Shown here: positions 1-5,005 of the stretch, in pieces
Layout: every line of letters begins with the position of its first letter
Position numbering within the stretch: position 1 is the first letter of the stretch
Origin: Burkholderiales bacterium
GTDB lineage: Bacteria > Pseudomonadota > Gammaproteobacteria > Burkholderiales > Burkholderiaceae_F
Assembly (NCBI GenBank): GCA_024641225.1
Contig: JAHEDN010000246.1
Location: 1 to 5,005, forward strand
DNA: 5,005 bases
Direction: 5' to 3'
Translations under genes and position numbers: made by a program
Notes under the pieces: model-generated
Told to the model about the DNA's origin: nothing
The model's database searches: none
Seen by the model: the letters and a program-made list of their open reading frames with translations, nothing else

Positions 1-1
1 C

Positions 2-268
2 CAGATCGGCACGCTGACGGAGACATTTGCCGCAATCGAGATGGCCAAGCGCGCCGGCTACACGGCAGTGATCAGCCACCGCTCCGGCGAGACCGAGGAC
101 AGCACGATCGCCGACATCGCCGTCGGCACCAACGCCGGCCAGATCAAGACCGGCTCGATGAGCCGCTCCGACCGCATCGCCAAGTACAACCAGCTGCTGC
201 GCATCGAGGAGGACCTCGGCGACATCGCCAGCTATCCTGGCCGCAGCGCGTTCTACAGCGTGCGCTGA
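2..268 (+). CDS. eno: Enolase, C-terminal 88 residues (5' end outside window)
   Basis: Enolase (phosphopyruvate hydratase) converts 2-phosphoglycerate to phosphoenolpyruvate in glycolysis. It is cytosolic and also an RNA degradosome component in some proteobacteria. Only the end of the TIM-barrel domain is present. It shows the family signature SHRSGETED, whose His (codon 77-79) corresponds to the substrate-binding His of the family. The following QIKTGS block carries the catalytic-region Lys (codon 146-148). The tail SMSRSDRIAKYNQLLRIEE is also typical of bacterial enolases. The reading frame is open from base 2 and ends at TGA 266-268. Codons are strongly G/C-ending: 19 of the 20 codons from base 41 onward. 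ftsB starts 8 bp after the stop, so the two are very likely cotranscribed. The identification is very secure; only the start is missing. Confidence 0.97.
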   Translation, partial: QIGTLTETFAAIEMAKRAGYTAVISHRSGETEDSTIADIAVGTNAGQIKTGSMSRSDRIAKYNQLLRIEEDLGDIASYPGRSAFYSVR

Positions 269-276
269 CAGGCAAG

Positions 277-600
277 ATGCGCTGGGTCGTCTGGACCATG
301 TTCGCGCTGCTGCTGCTGGTGCAGTGGCCGTTGTGGTTCGGCAAGGGCGGCTGGCTGCGCGTGTGGGAACTGCAGCGAGCGATCGCCGCGCAGCAGGACC
401 ACAACGCCGCGCTTTCGGCGAGCAACGGCGTGCTGGCGGCCGAGGTGCGCAGCCTGAAGGAGGGCCGCGAGGCGATCGAGGAGCGGGCGCGGCATGAACT
501 GCAGATGACCCGCGGCGACGAAATCCTGTTCCAGCTGGTCCGGCCTGAAGCGGACCGCGCGGCTTCGACGCCGGCGGCGGACACCGCAATGGGCAAGTAG
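277..600 (+). CDS. ftsB: Cell division protein FtsB
   Basis: FtsB is a bitopic inner-membrane protein of the divisome. It binds FtsL through a coiled coil, and the pair with FtsQ activates septal peptidoglycan synthesis by FtsWI. The 107-residue product is about the usual size (E. coli about 103). A single transmembrane segment covers roughly residues 4-21 and ends in the family-typical LWFGKGG (19-25). A coiled coil follows at about 29-64 with the AAQQ.HN block (37-43). The conserved region EAIEERARHELQMTRGDE (65-82) is then followed by F.LV. All of this matches known FtsB sequences by eye. The C-terminal 17 residues are low-complexity and Ala-rich. The ATG lies 8 bp after the eno stop with only a weak AGGCAAG upstream, so translation may be coupled to eno. 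In E. coli ispD-ispF follow ftsB; here a DXR-like oxidoreductase follows instead. Confidence 0.93.
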   Translation: MRWVVWTMFALLLLVQWPLWFGKGGWLRVWELQRAIAAQQDHNAALSASNGVLAAEVRSLKEGREAIEERARHELQMTRGDEILFQLVRPEADRAASTPAADTAMGK

Positions 601-643
601 GCCCGCGCGGCGGATCGGCGCCGCAGTTGCCGCGCGCCGGGAC

Positions 644-663
644 CAGCGCCGTCGGCGGCGCTG
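644..663 (+). terminator. GC-rich hairpin after ftsB, possible terminator or attenuator
   Basis: CAGCGCCG (644-651) and CGGCGCTG (656-663) form a perfect 8-bp stem with loop TCGG, 43 bp after the ftsB stop. No T-run follows, so it is not a canonical intrinsic terminator. It could weaken read-through from eno-ftsB into the next gene or be chance in GC-rich DNA. The structure is seen directly; the role is inferred. Confidence 0.3.
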
Positions 664-697
664 CTGGTGGCCGCGGCGCCCGTGCAAGGAAAAGACC

Positions 698-1999
698 ATG
701 AACCTGCATACCCTGCTGCGACGGCGAGAGGCGGAAGGCAAGCCGCTGCGGGTCGGGCTGATCGGCGCCGGCAAGTTCGGCTCGATGTACTTGTCGCAGG
801 TGCGGCACACGCCCGGCGTGCGGCTGTCGGCGGTCGCCGACCTCGATCCGGCGCGGGCCCGTGCCGCGCTGGCGAACGTGGGCTGGCCCGATGCCGTGAT
901 CGGCGCGGTGGCGTTCACCGATGATGCGATGGCGATGATCGGTCGCAGCGACGTCGACATCGTGATCGACGCCACCGGATCGCCGGCCTCGGGCATCGCG
1001 CACGTGCTGGCCTGCTGCGAGCACGGCAAGCACATCGTGATGGTGAACGTCGAGGCCGACGCGCTCGCCGGACCGCTGCTGGCGCAGCGCGCACGCGAGG
1101 CCGGCATCGTCTACTCGCTCGCCTACGGCGACCAGCCGGCGCTGATCTGCGAGATGGTCGACTGGGCGCGCGCCTGCGGCTTCGAGGTGGTTGCCGCCGG
1201 CAAGGGCACCAAGTACCTGCCCGAGTACCACGCCTCGACGCCGGACACGATCTGGGGCTACTACGGCATCACGCCGGAGAACGCCAGGCTCGGCGGACTG
1301 AACCCGCAGATGTTCAACAGCTTCCTCGACGGCACCAAGAGCGCGATCGAGATGTGCGCGGTGTCGAACGCCACCGGCCTGGCCGCGCCGTCGGGCCTGA
1401 GCTTTCCGCCGTGCGGCGTCGATGATCTGCCGCGCGTACTGAAGCCGCGCACCGATGGCGGCGTTCTCGCACACCGTGGCCAGGTCGAGGTGATCTCCAG
1501 CCTCGAGCGCGACGGCAGCCCGGTGTTCCGCGACCTGCGCTGGGGGGTGTACGTCGTCTTCGCCGGTGGCAGCGATTACGTCGAGCGCTGCTTCCGGGAG
1601 TACGGACTGAACACCGATCCGAGCGGCGAGTTCTCGGCGCTGTACAAGCCTTATCACCTGATCGGGCTGGAACTCGGCATCAGCGTGGCGAGCATCGGCC
1701 TGCGCGGCGAACCGACCGGCACGCCGATCGCCTTCAACGCCGACGTGGTCGCTACCGCCAAGCGCGATCTGGGCGCCGGCGAAATGCTCGACGGCGAGGG
1801 CGGCTTCACCGTCTACGGCAAGCTGATGCCCGCGGAAGAGTCGCTGCGGCTTGGCGGGTTGCCACTCGGCCTTGCGCACAAGGTGAAGCTGAAGCGGGCC
1901 GTGGCCGCGGGCGAATCGGTGCGCTGGGACGACGTCGAGGTCGACGAGACACAACTCGCCGTGCGGATGCGCCGCGAAATGGAACGGACGATGGTCTGA
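698..1999 (+). CDS. DRL (DXR-like)/homoserine-dehydrogenase-like NAD(P) oxidoreductase with SAF domain
   Basis: This 433-residue enzyme has three parts. The first is an N-terminal Rossmann NAD(P) domain (about 16-145) with GAGKFG at 23-28, acidic D48/D50 at the end of the second strand, and VNVEAD at 116-121. The second is a central catalytic region (about 146-345) with YGDQPA (143-148), AGKGTKYLPEYH (167-178) and NSFLDGTKSAIEMC (207-220). The third is a C-terminal SAF domain (about 350-413). This architecture is that of the DRL family. Brucella DRL converts 1-deoxy-D-xylulose 5-phosphate to 2-C-methyl-D-erythritol 4-phosphate, replacing DXR. The superfamily has other branches of unknown activity, often annotated as homoserine-dehydrogenase-like or SAF-domain proteins, so substrate and cofactor are not settled here. 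AAGGA (686-690) lies 7 nt before the ATG and supports this start. It lies 97 bp after ftsB, and its codon use matches the host-like genes. A strong stem-loop starts 2 bp after the stop. Family assignment is good; the exact reaction is uncertain. Confidence 0.82.
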   Translation: MNLHTLLRRREAEGKPLRVGLIGAGKFGSMYLSQVRHTPGVRLSAVADLDPARARAALANVGWPDAVIGAVAFTDDAMAMIGRSDVDIVIDATGSPASGIAHVLACCEHGKHIVMVNVEADALAGPLLAQRAREAGIVYSLAYGDQPALICEMVDWARACGFEVVAAGKGTKYLPEYHASTPDTIWGYYGITPENARLGGLNPQMFNSFLDGTKSAIEMCAVSNATGLAAPSGLSFPPCGVDDLPRVLKPRTDGGVLAHRGQVEVISSLERDGSPVFRDLRWGVYVVFAGGSDYVERCFREYGLNTDPSGEFSALYKPYHLIGLELGISVASIGLRGEPTGTPIAFNADVVATAKRDLGAGEMLDGEGGFTVYGKLMPAEESLRLGGLPLGLAHKVKLKRAVAAGESVRWDDVEVDETQLAVRMRREMERTMV

Positions 2000-2001
2000 G
2001 G

Positions 2002-2025
2002 CGGCCGTCGCTGCCGCGACGGCCG
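2002..2025 (+). terminator. Stem-loop immediately after the DRL-like gene
   Basis: CGGCCGTCGC (2002-2011) and GCGACGGCCG (2016-2025) form a perfect 10-bp stem with the 4-nt loop TGCC, starting 2 bp after the oxidoreductase stop. Only GGGCGTTCG follows, without a real T-tract. It is most likely the transcript end or a 3'-stabilising hairpin for the eno-ftsB-oxidoreductase strand. Position and perfection make chance unlikely. Confidence 0.6.
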
Positions 2026-2212
2026 GGCGTTCGAGCGAGATTCCGAGACCGCGACCCGTGCGCGGTGGCGCCGGCGACTTTCTCATGAACTGGGTCTGAA
2101 AGGACCGACACCGTTCCGCTCAACCGGACCGTCGAGTTGGTGTCTGCCGGCACATCACCTTTGCAGCGGAACCGGTCAGCGAGCCAGCGAGCTGGGCAGG
2201 CCGAACCGGCCA

Positions 2213-2248
2213 GTTGCCGTCGCAGGCGACGGGCGGCTTGCCGGCAAC
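2213..2248. repeat. Nested inverted repeat between convergent genes
   Basis: The outer arms GTTGCCG (2213-2219) and CGGCAAC (2242-2248) are perfect reverse complements. Within them are CCGTCG-CAGG-CGACGG (2217-2232) and the 10-bp palindrome TTGCCGGCAA (2238-2247). The arms can pair in mutually exclusive ways. This may be a REP-like element, a bidirectional terminator, or decayed DNA; the sequence does not decide between them. Confidence 0.4.
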
Positions 2249-2310
2249 CTCGAGGCGCTACCGATCGAGCGGAGCGTCGAGTGCATCCCTTGCCGAGCCG
2301 CAGGCGGGGA

Positions 2311-2343
2311 GGAACGTTCGAATGGATCTATCCTCGACGTTCC
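2311..2343 (-). terminator. Imperfect hairpin just after the CPBP gene
   Basis: The arms GGAACGT (2311-2317) and ACGTTCC (2337-2343) pair over 7 bp. After an internal loop a small inner stem GGAT/ATCC (2324-2327/2330-2333) can form. On the minus strand it begins 3 nt after the CPBP stop, where a terminator is expected, but no T-run follows. It is a terminator candidate by position and structure only. Confidence 0.4.
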
Positions 2344-2346
2344 GTT

Positions 2347-3084
2347 TCAGAACAGTTGCTGGATGACCTTCGCGCTGTCGTACGCTGAGTGCGCGATCAC
2401 GACGATCCACAAGTTCCGCCCGGTCCGCAAGTAGATCAGCCCGAACAGCACGCCCATGCCTGCAGCGAACACCACGCCCCCGAGTCCACGACTCGCGTGA
2501 AGCAGCCCGAAGAGTAGGGATGCCCCGACAACTGACACGACCCACGCGCTTGTGCCTCCCCCCAGCATCCGGGCGATTCGATTCATCAGCAGTCCCCGAA
2601 CGGAAAGCTCTTCGACCAGACCGACGGGGAGGATGGTGTAGGCAAGGAAGACGAGCAGCGCTGGCAGATGTCCCCTCAGTGCAGCCAGGATCGAAGGCGC
2701 CTGATCCGGAAGGGTCGACCGGACAAACGCCCCCCAGGCGTAACCGAACAAGATCGTCAGCACGCTGACGCCCACTGCCAGCCGTGTGAACCGGCCCAGG
2801 TCATCGGGTCTGCTGAGCCCAAACGTCGACCAAGACTCGCCTCGAGCCCAGAGCACGAGTGTGAGGATCGGCAGGACGATGAGCGGCACCACGAACAGGG
2901 TCGCGACAATTCGAGGATCCGAAAGGCTGGCAGGCCCGACGACGCCGGTGAGCGCAGTCATCGCGGCGGACTGCGCGGCCGCTGCCGCAAGGTAGGCGAG
3001 CAGGCACAGGGCGACATCAACGAGTCCGGCGCCGATGCGGCGAGGCGGAGCGGGGATCGGCGTGGTCGCGGTCTTGTCCATCAT
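2347..3084 (-). CDS. CPBP-family intramembrane glutamic endopeptidase
   Basis: This 245-residue polytopic membrane protein has the motifs of the CPBP (CAAX protease and bacteriocin-processing, formerly Abi) family. They are EELSVR (158-163, the EExxxR motif with catalytic Glu), FGLLH (192-196) and HSAYD (232-236, HxxxD). The catalytic residues thus appear intact. About seven hydrophobic segments are visible, roughly at 18-38, 58-79, 98-118, 140-157, 178-195, 200-219 and 222-240. Family members process prenylated proteins, bacteriocins or their immunity, or unknown partners; the substrate here cannot be told. The start is the first ATG of an ATGATG pair. On the minus strand GAGGAGG (3099-3093) lies 8 nt upstream, so the 97-residue in-frame extension further upstream is rejected. 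The start overlaps the stop of a small upstream ORF as ATGA. Third positions are less G/C-rich than in the flanking genes (13 of 20 in codons over 2641-2700), suggesting transfer. Confidence 0.88.
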   Translation of the reverse strand: MMDKTATTPIPAPPRRIGAGLVDVALCLLAYLAAAAAQSAAMTALTGVVGPASLSDPRIVATLFVVPLIVLPILTLVLWARGESWSTFGLSRPDDLGRFTRLAVGVSVLTILFGYAWGAFVRSTLPDQAPSILAALRGHLPALLVFLAYTILPVGLVEELSVRGLLMNRIARMLGGGTSAWVVSVVGASLLFGLLHASRGLGGVVFAAGMGVLFGLIYLRTGRNLWIVVIAHSAYDSAKVIQQLF

Positions 3085-3281
3085 GAGTTCTGCCTCCTCG
3101 GTCTGACGATTCGTCGAGGCACGGAGGCCCGGGGCGCAACTGCATCTCCTACCATCTCTGACAGGCGCTTCAGAACCTGCTGGGCAGCTCGTTCCGCGGA
3201 CGTCGCGCGTCGCATTCGTCTGAACATGAACGCTTCCTTGCAGGCCGCGGATGCGACTGCTATGGCGTTTACGACGAGCAT
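3081..3281 (-). CDS. Small basic protein of unknown function, coupled to CPBP gene
   Basis: I do not recognise this 66-codon ORF. Three things support it. AGGAG (3294-3290 on the minus strand) lies exactly 8 nt before the ATG. Its TGA overlaps the CPBP ATG as ATGA, the usual signature of coupled genes. Its third-position G/C (43 of 66 codons) resembles the CPBP gene more than the host-like genes. The product has a hydrophobic start (residues 2-14, LVVNAIAVASAAC), then a strongly basic stretch RRMRR (21-25), a likely helix at 27-45 (SAERAAQQVLKRLSEM), and an Arg/Pro-rich tail. A second possible start is Met19, with AAGGA 7 nt upstream, giving 48 residues. It contains AGA, AGG and several CGA codons. 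It could be a partner or substrate of the protease, a leader peptide setting protease translation, or the remnant of a longer gene. No domain is assigned. Confidence 0.45.
   Translation of the reverse strand: MLVVNAIAVASAACKEAFMFRRMRRATSAERAAQQVLKRLSEMVGDAVAPRASVPRRIVRPRRQNS
3093..3099 (-). promoter_or_regulatory. Strong ribosome binding site for the CPBP gene
   Basis: GAGGAGG on the minus strand, 8 nt before the first of two consecutive ATG codons. It fixes the protease start at 3084. It lies inside the coding region of the small upstream ORF. Confidence 0.8.
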
Positions 3282-3289
3282 CTCGAACG

Positions 3290-3294
3290 CTCCT
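3290..3294 (-). promoter_or_regulatory. Ribosome binding site for the small ORF
   Basis: AGGAG on the minus strand, 8 nt before the ATG at 3281. It is the main reason for choosing this start over the upstream in-frame ATG at 3353. Confidence 0.5.
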
Positions 3295-3551
3295 GAACGA
3301 CGCCCCCGCGAGTTGACCGAACGCATTCTTGCCGGACGCCCGTGCGCCAGCACTTGCGCTCTCGTTCGCGGGCACTCACCATTGAGCGACGGCTTAGCGG
3401 AACTTTATCGCGTGACTCGTAGTACCGCTCCGGGTCGGGTCCGGCTGTCCGGGCACCGCTGCGCGGACGGCCGAAGTAAGTCCGAAGCGGTCGCGCGCCA
3501 AGCCTCAACGGAGGCGCACATCGCGACCCATCGAATCCGTTCCGGCGTGCC

Positions 3552-3572
3552 GGCGACCGGTGTCTGGCCGCC
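3552..3572 (-). terminator. Weak hairpin downstream of hslO
   Basis: On the minus strand GGCGGCC (3572-3566) pairs with GGTCGCC (3558-3552) over 7 bp including one G-U. The 7-nt loop is AGACACC, and the hairpin begins 24 nt after the hslO stop. A second small palindrome CCGGC-GT-GCCGG (3543-3554) overlaps it. No T-run follows. It is a possible 3' end for the gamma-CA-like/hslO transcript. Confidence 0.3.
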
Positions 3573-3596
3573 AGGTCAAGCTTCGATCGGGACAAC

Positions 3597-4508
3597 CTAG
3601 TGCCGGGTCGTCGCGATTGCCTCGCGCGTCACGCCGGAGGCGAAAAGCTGCGCGACGTCGACTGCATCGAACGCGTAGCGTGCGTTGCAGAAGTCGCAGG
3701 TGATCTCGACGTCGCCGCGCTCGGCCAGGATCGAATCGACTTCTTCGCGCCCGAGCGCCAGCAACATGCGGCCGCTGCGGTTGCGCGAGCAGTTGCATTC
3801 GAAGCGCGGCGCGACGGGCTCGAAATGCTGCAGGTTCTCCTGCCAGTACAACCGGTGCGCCAGCGCTGCAGGCTCGAGCGCCAGCAACTCGTCGCGCGTC
3901 AGCGTTGCGGTCAGTGCGCCGACGCGGTCCCAGGCGTCGACATCCGGCTTCGCGGCCGCCTTGGCGTCCTGCGGCAACTTCTGCAGCAGCACACCGGCGG
4001 CGGCGCTCCCGTCGGCAGCCAGCCACAGGCGCGATTCGGTCTGCTCGGACTGGCGCAGGTAATTCTCGAGCACCGCTGCGATGGTCTCGCCGGCCAGCGG
4101 CACCACGCCCTGGTAGGGCTGCTGGCCGGGCCGGCGGCCGGCGGGATCGAGGGTGATTGCGCAGCGCGCATCGCCGTCCGGATTGGTGAGTTGCTGCAGC
4201 GTGGCGTCCTCGGCGATCGACGCCGACTCGCGCAGCTTGGCCGTGGCGCGCAGCCGCATCTGCGGCTGCACCTCGACCACCAGCAGTCGTACCGGGCCGT
4301 TGCCCTGGATCTGCATGACGAGCGCGCCGTCGAACTTGATGTTGGCGGCCAGCAGCGCGGCGGCGGCGGTCATCTCGCCGAGCAGCCGTTCGACCGGTGC
4401 CGGGTAGCCGTGGTTGGCGGCCATCTGCCGCCAGCTGTCCTGCAGCCGGACGATCTCGCCGCGCACCGGCGCATCGCGGAACAGGAACTTCAGCAGCGTG
4501 TCGCTCAT
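3597..4508 (-). CDS. hslO: Hsp33 redox-regulated molecular chaperone HslO
   Basis: Hsp33 is a cytosolic holdase that binds zinc when reduced. Under oxidative stress with unfolding (e.g. hypochlorous acid or peroxide with heat) its cysteines form disulfides, zinc is released, and it becomes active. The 303-residue product is close to the family length (E. coli about 292). The N-terminus DTLLKFLFRDAPVRGEIVRL (3-22) and the following core match the family. The redox switch is intact: C238 and C240 (CNC), then 30 residues, then C271 and C274 (CDFC), i.e. CXC-X30-CXXC. One further cysteine, C116, lies in the core. The ATG at 4508 is chosen because the family N-terminus begins there; the open frame extends 99 codons upstream but that part lies inside the neighbouring gene in another frame. 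No Shine-Dalgarno is visible, and the upstream gene ends 17 bp earlier, so coupled translation is likely. Confidence 0.96.
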   Translation of the reverse strand: MSDTLLKFLFRDAPVRGEIVRLQDSWRQMAANHGYPAPVERLLGEMTAAAALLAANIKFDGALVMQIQGNGPVRLLVVEVQPQMRLRATAKLRESASIAEDATLQQLTNPDGDARCAITLDPAGRRPGQQPYQGVVPLAGETIAAVLENYLRQSEQTESRLWLAADGSAAAGVLLQKLPQDAKAAAKPDVDAWDRVGALTATLTRDELLALEPAALAHRLYWQENLQHFEPVAPRFECNCSRNRSGRMLLALGREEVDSILAERGDVEITCDFCNARYAFDAVDVAQLFASGVTREAIATTRH

Positions 4509-4525
4509 CCGCGCCGAAACCGTGC

Positions 4526-5005
4526 TCAGGCAACGCGGCGCGATGCGGCCGCCTCGACCTGTGCCCGCTTCAGTTCGGCGGCGTAGTCGCAGTAGGTGAT
4601 GATGGTCTCGAGCACGATCGCCTTCTTGCGCTTGTCGAGCGCGGTGAGCTGTCGCGCCGGCTGGCCGCCCCAAAGGAAGCCGCTGGCGAGCACCTGGCCC
4701 GGCGTGGTCGTCGCTCCGGCGGCGAGGAAGACGTCGTCCTCGGCGACGGTGCCCGGTGCGATCCGGCTTCCGATGCCGATCAGGCAGCGGTCGCTGATCG
4801 TGCATTGCGCCAGTTCGACGTTGTGGCCGATCGTCGTATCCACGCCGATGCGGATTGCACCGCGGCCGGTCGTGAGCACCGAGTTGTCCTGCACGTTGCT
4901 GCGGTCGCCGATGGCGATTTCGCCGCCGGTCGCGTCGAGCCGGCAGCCGTACCAGATGCTGCTTTTCTCGGCGGCGTGGATCGGCCCGCGCAGCAGCGCG
5001 GTGTT
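4526..5005 (-). CDS. Gamma-carbonic-anhydrase-like left-handed beta-helix protein, degenerate active site (5' end outside window)
   Basis: The 159 visible residues show hexapeptide-repeat (LbH) turns such as IAIGDRSNVQDNSV, IRIGVDTTIGHNVEL and CLIGIGSRIAPG. A C-terminal helix follows (ALDKRKKAIVLETIITYCDYAAELK), as in bacterial gamma-CA/PaaY/YrdA-type proteins. About 20-25 N-terminal residues are probably missing at the window edge. Enzymatic members bind metal with three His: one after QDGSV(I/L), and two in IGHxxxxHG. Here the first is Thr (codon 4873-4871), the IGHN His is kept (codon 4825-4823), and the third is Ala (codon 4810-4808). The usual LRGD Arg and Asp are replaced as well (RLDATGG). 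QD is kept. The fold is secure, but carbonic anhydrase activity is doubtful; it may be a scaffold, an acyltransferase-like relative or a subfamily with another role. It precedes hslO by 17 bp and is probably in its operon. Confidence 0.82.
   Translation of the reverse strand, partial: NTALLRGPIHAAEKSSIWYGCRLDATGGEIAIGDRSNVQDNSVLTTGRGAIRIGVDTTIGHNVELAQCTISDRCLIGIGSRIAPGTVAEDDVFLAAGATTTPGQVLASGFLWGGQPARQLTALDKRKKAIVLETIITYCDYAAELKRAQVEAAASRRVA

Larger units (their letters stand above)
2026..2346. other. Convergent intergenic region without a convincing gene
   Basis: This stretch separates the convergent oxidoreductase (+) and CPBP (-) genes. I see no ORF with a plausible start, ribosome binding site and protein-like composition; the open frames here are Arg-rich shadows. 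It contains an inverted pair GACACC (2107-2112)/GGTGTC (2139-2144), a perfect tandem duplication of CAGCGAGC (2177-2184 and 2185-2192), a small stem GGCCG/CGGCC (2199-2211), and the two larger inverted repeats listed separately. Confidence 0.6.
3282..3596. other. 315-bp gap between hslO and the small ORF, no convincing gene
   Basis: Open frames on both strands give Arg/Pro/Ser-rich translations with no recognisable motif or consistent codon bias. The stretch around 3380-3425 is noticeably richer in A/T than the flanks. On the minus strand it includes GATAAAG (3409-3403), a possible -10-like element about 120 nt before the small ORF, but no good -35 is visible at the right distance. The promoter of the small ORF-CPBP pair is presumably somewhere here. 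The hairpin after hslO is listed separately. Confidence 0.5.

Noticed and set aside
253..1107. Minus-strand open frame of 284 codons
   Set aside because: It runs antisense across ftsB and the oxidoreductase, both well supported, and its translation shows no family motif.
2137..2388. Plus-strand 83-codon open frame in the convergent intergenic region
   Set aside because: It runs into the 3' end of the CPBP gene, its composition is Arg/Ser-rich, and no good ribosome binding site precedes it.
3239..3281. Lipoprotein signal at the start of the small ORF (ASAAC)
   Set aside because: There are no N-terminal basic residues and no Leu at position -3, so it does not fit a lipobox.
3085..3375. 97-residue N-terminal extension of the CPBP protein to an ATG at 3375
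   Set aside because: A strong ribosome binding site precedes the ATG at 3084, the extension is basic and unlike the family, and the small ORF uses this DNA in another frame.
3269..3595. Minus-strand 108-codon open frame in the gap after hslO
   Set aside because: Arg/Ser-rich translation with no motif, no convincing ribosome binding site, and no partner structure; it most likely is non-coding.
2668..3600. Plus-strand open frame of 310 codons opposite the CPBP gene
   Set aside because: The opposite strand has intact CPBP catalytic motifs and hydrophobic segments; the plus-strand translation is Arg-rich without any recognisable domain.
3600..4586. Long plus-strand open frame (328 codons) opposite hslO
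   Set aside because: It is antisense to a clearly identified hslO, has low-complexity Arg/Gln/Ala-rich translation, and arises because GC-rich codons suppress stops on the opposite strand.
4509..4805. 99-residue N-terminal extension of Hsp33
   Set aside because: Family homology begins at the ATG at 4508, and the extension is an Arg-rich out-of-frame reading of the gamma-CA-like gene.

Overview
The window is GC-rich with strong G/C bias at third codon positions. It looks like the chromosome of a betaproteobacterium or a close relative. The main reasons are the eno-ftsB pair at the left edge, typical of beta- and gammaproteobacteria, and the sequence style of the Hsp33 and gamma-carbonic-anhydrase-like proteins at the right. 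The lineage is an inference and I cannot name a genus.

Layout, plus strand. The window opens inside the last 88 codons of enolase (eno). Eight bases later comes ftsB, which encodes the divisome coiled-coil membrane protein. After a 97-bp gap with a GC hairpin and a clear ribosome binding site lies a 433-codon NAD(P)-binding oxidoreductase with a C-terminal SAF domain. It belongs to the DRL (DXR-like) superfamily, one of whose members in Brucella performs the first committed step of the MEP isoprenoid pathway. A perfect 10-bp stem-loop two bases after its stop probably ends this transcript.

Layout, minus strand. Everything to the right is on the minus strand, converging on the oxidoreductase. 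Reading leftward from the right edge there is a gamma-carbonic-anhydrase-like hexapeptide-repeat protein (5' end outside the window). Then come hslO (Hsp33 redox chaperone) 17 bp downstream, a 315-bp stretch without a convincing gene, a small basic 66-codon ORF, and a CPBP-family intramembrane protease whose start overlaps the small ORF's stop as ATGA. The convergent intergenic region (2000-2346) holds several inverted repeats and no convincing gene.

Points of interest. The gamma-CA-like protein has lost two of the three expected zinc-ligand histidines and the conserved Arg/Asp pair, so it is probably not a carbonic anhydrase. The DXR-like gene occupies the place beside ftsB where ispD-ispF sit in E. 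coli. The small ORF and CPBP gene share relaxed codon use and appear translationally coupled, which suggests a transferred two-gene module. I found no CRISPR array, transposase, tRNA or rRNA, and no clearly new multi-gene system. The small-ORF/CPBP pair is the best candidate for something undescribed.
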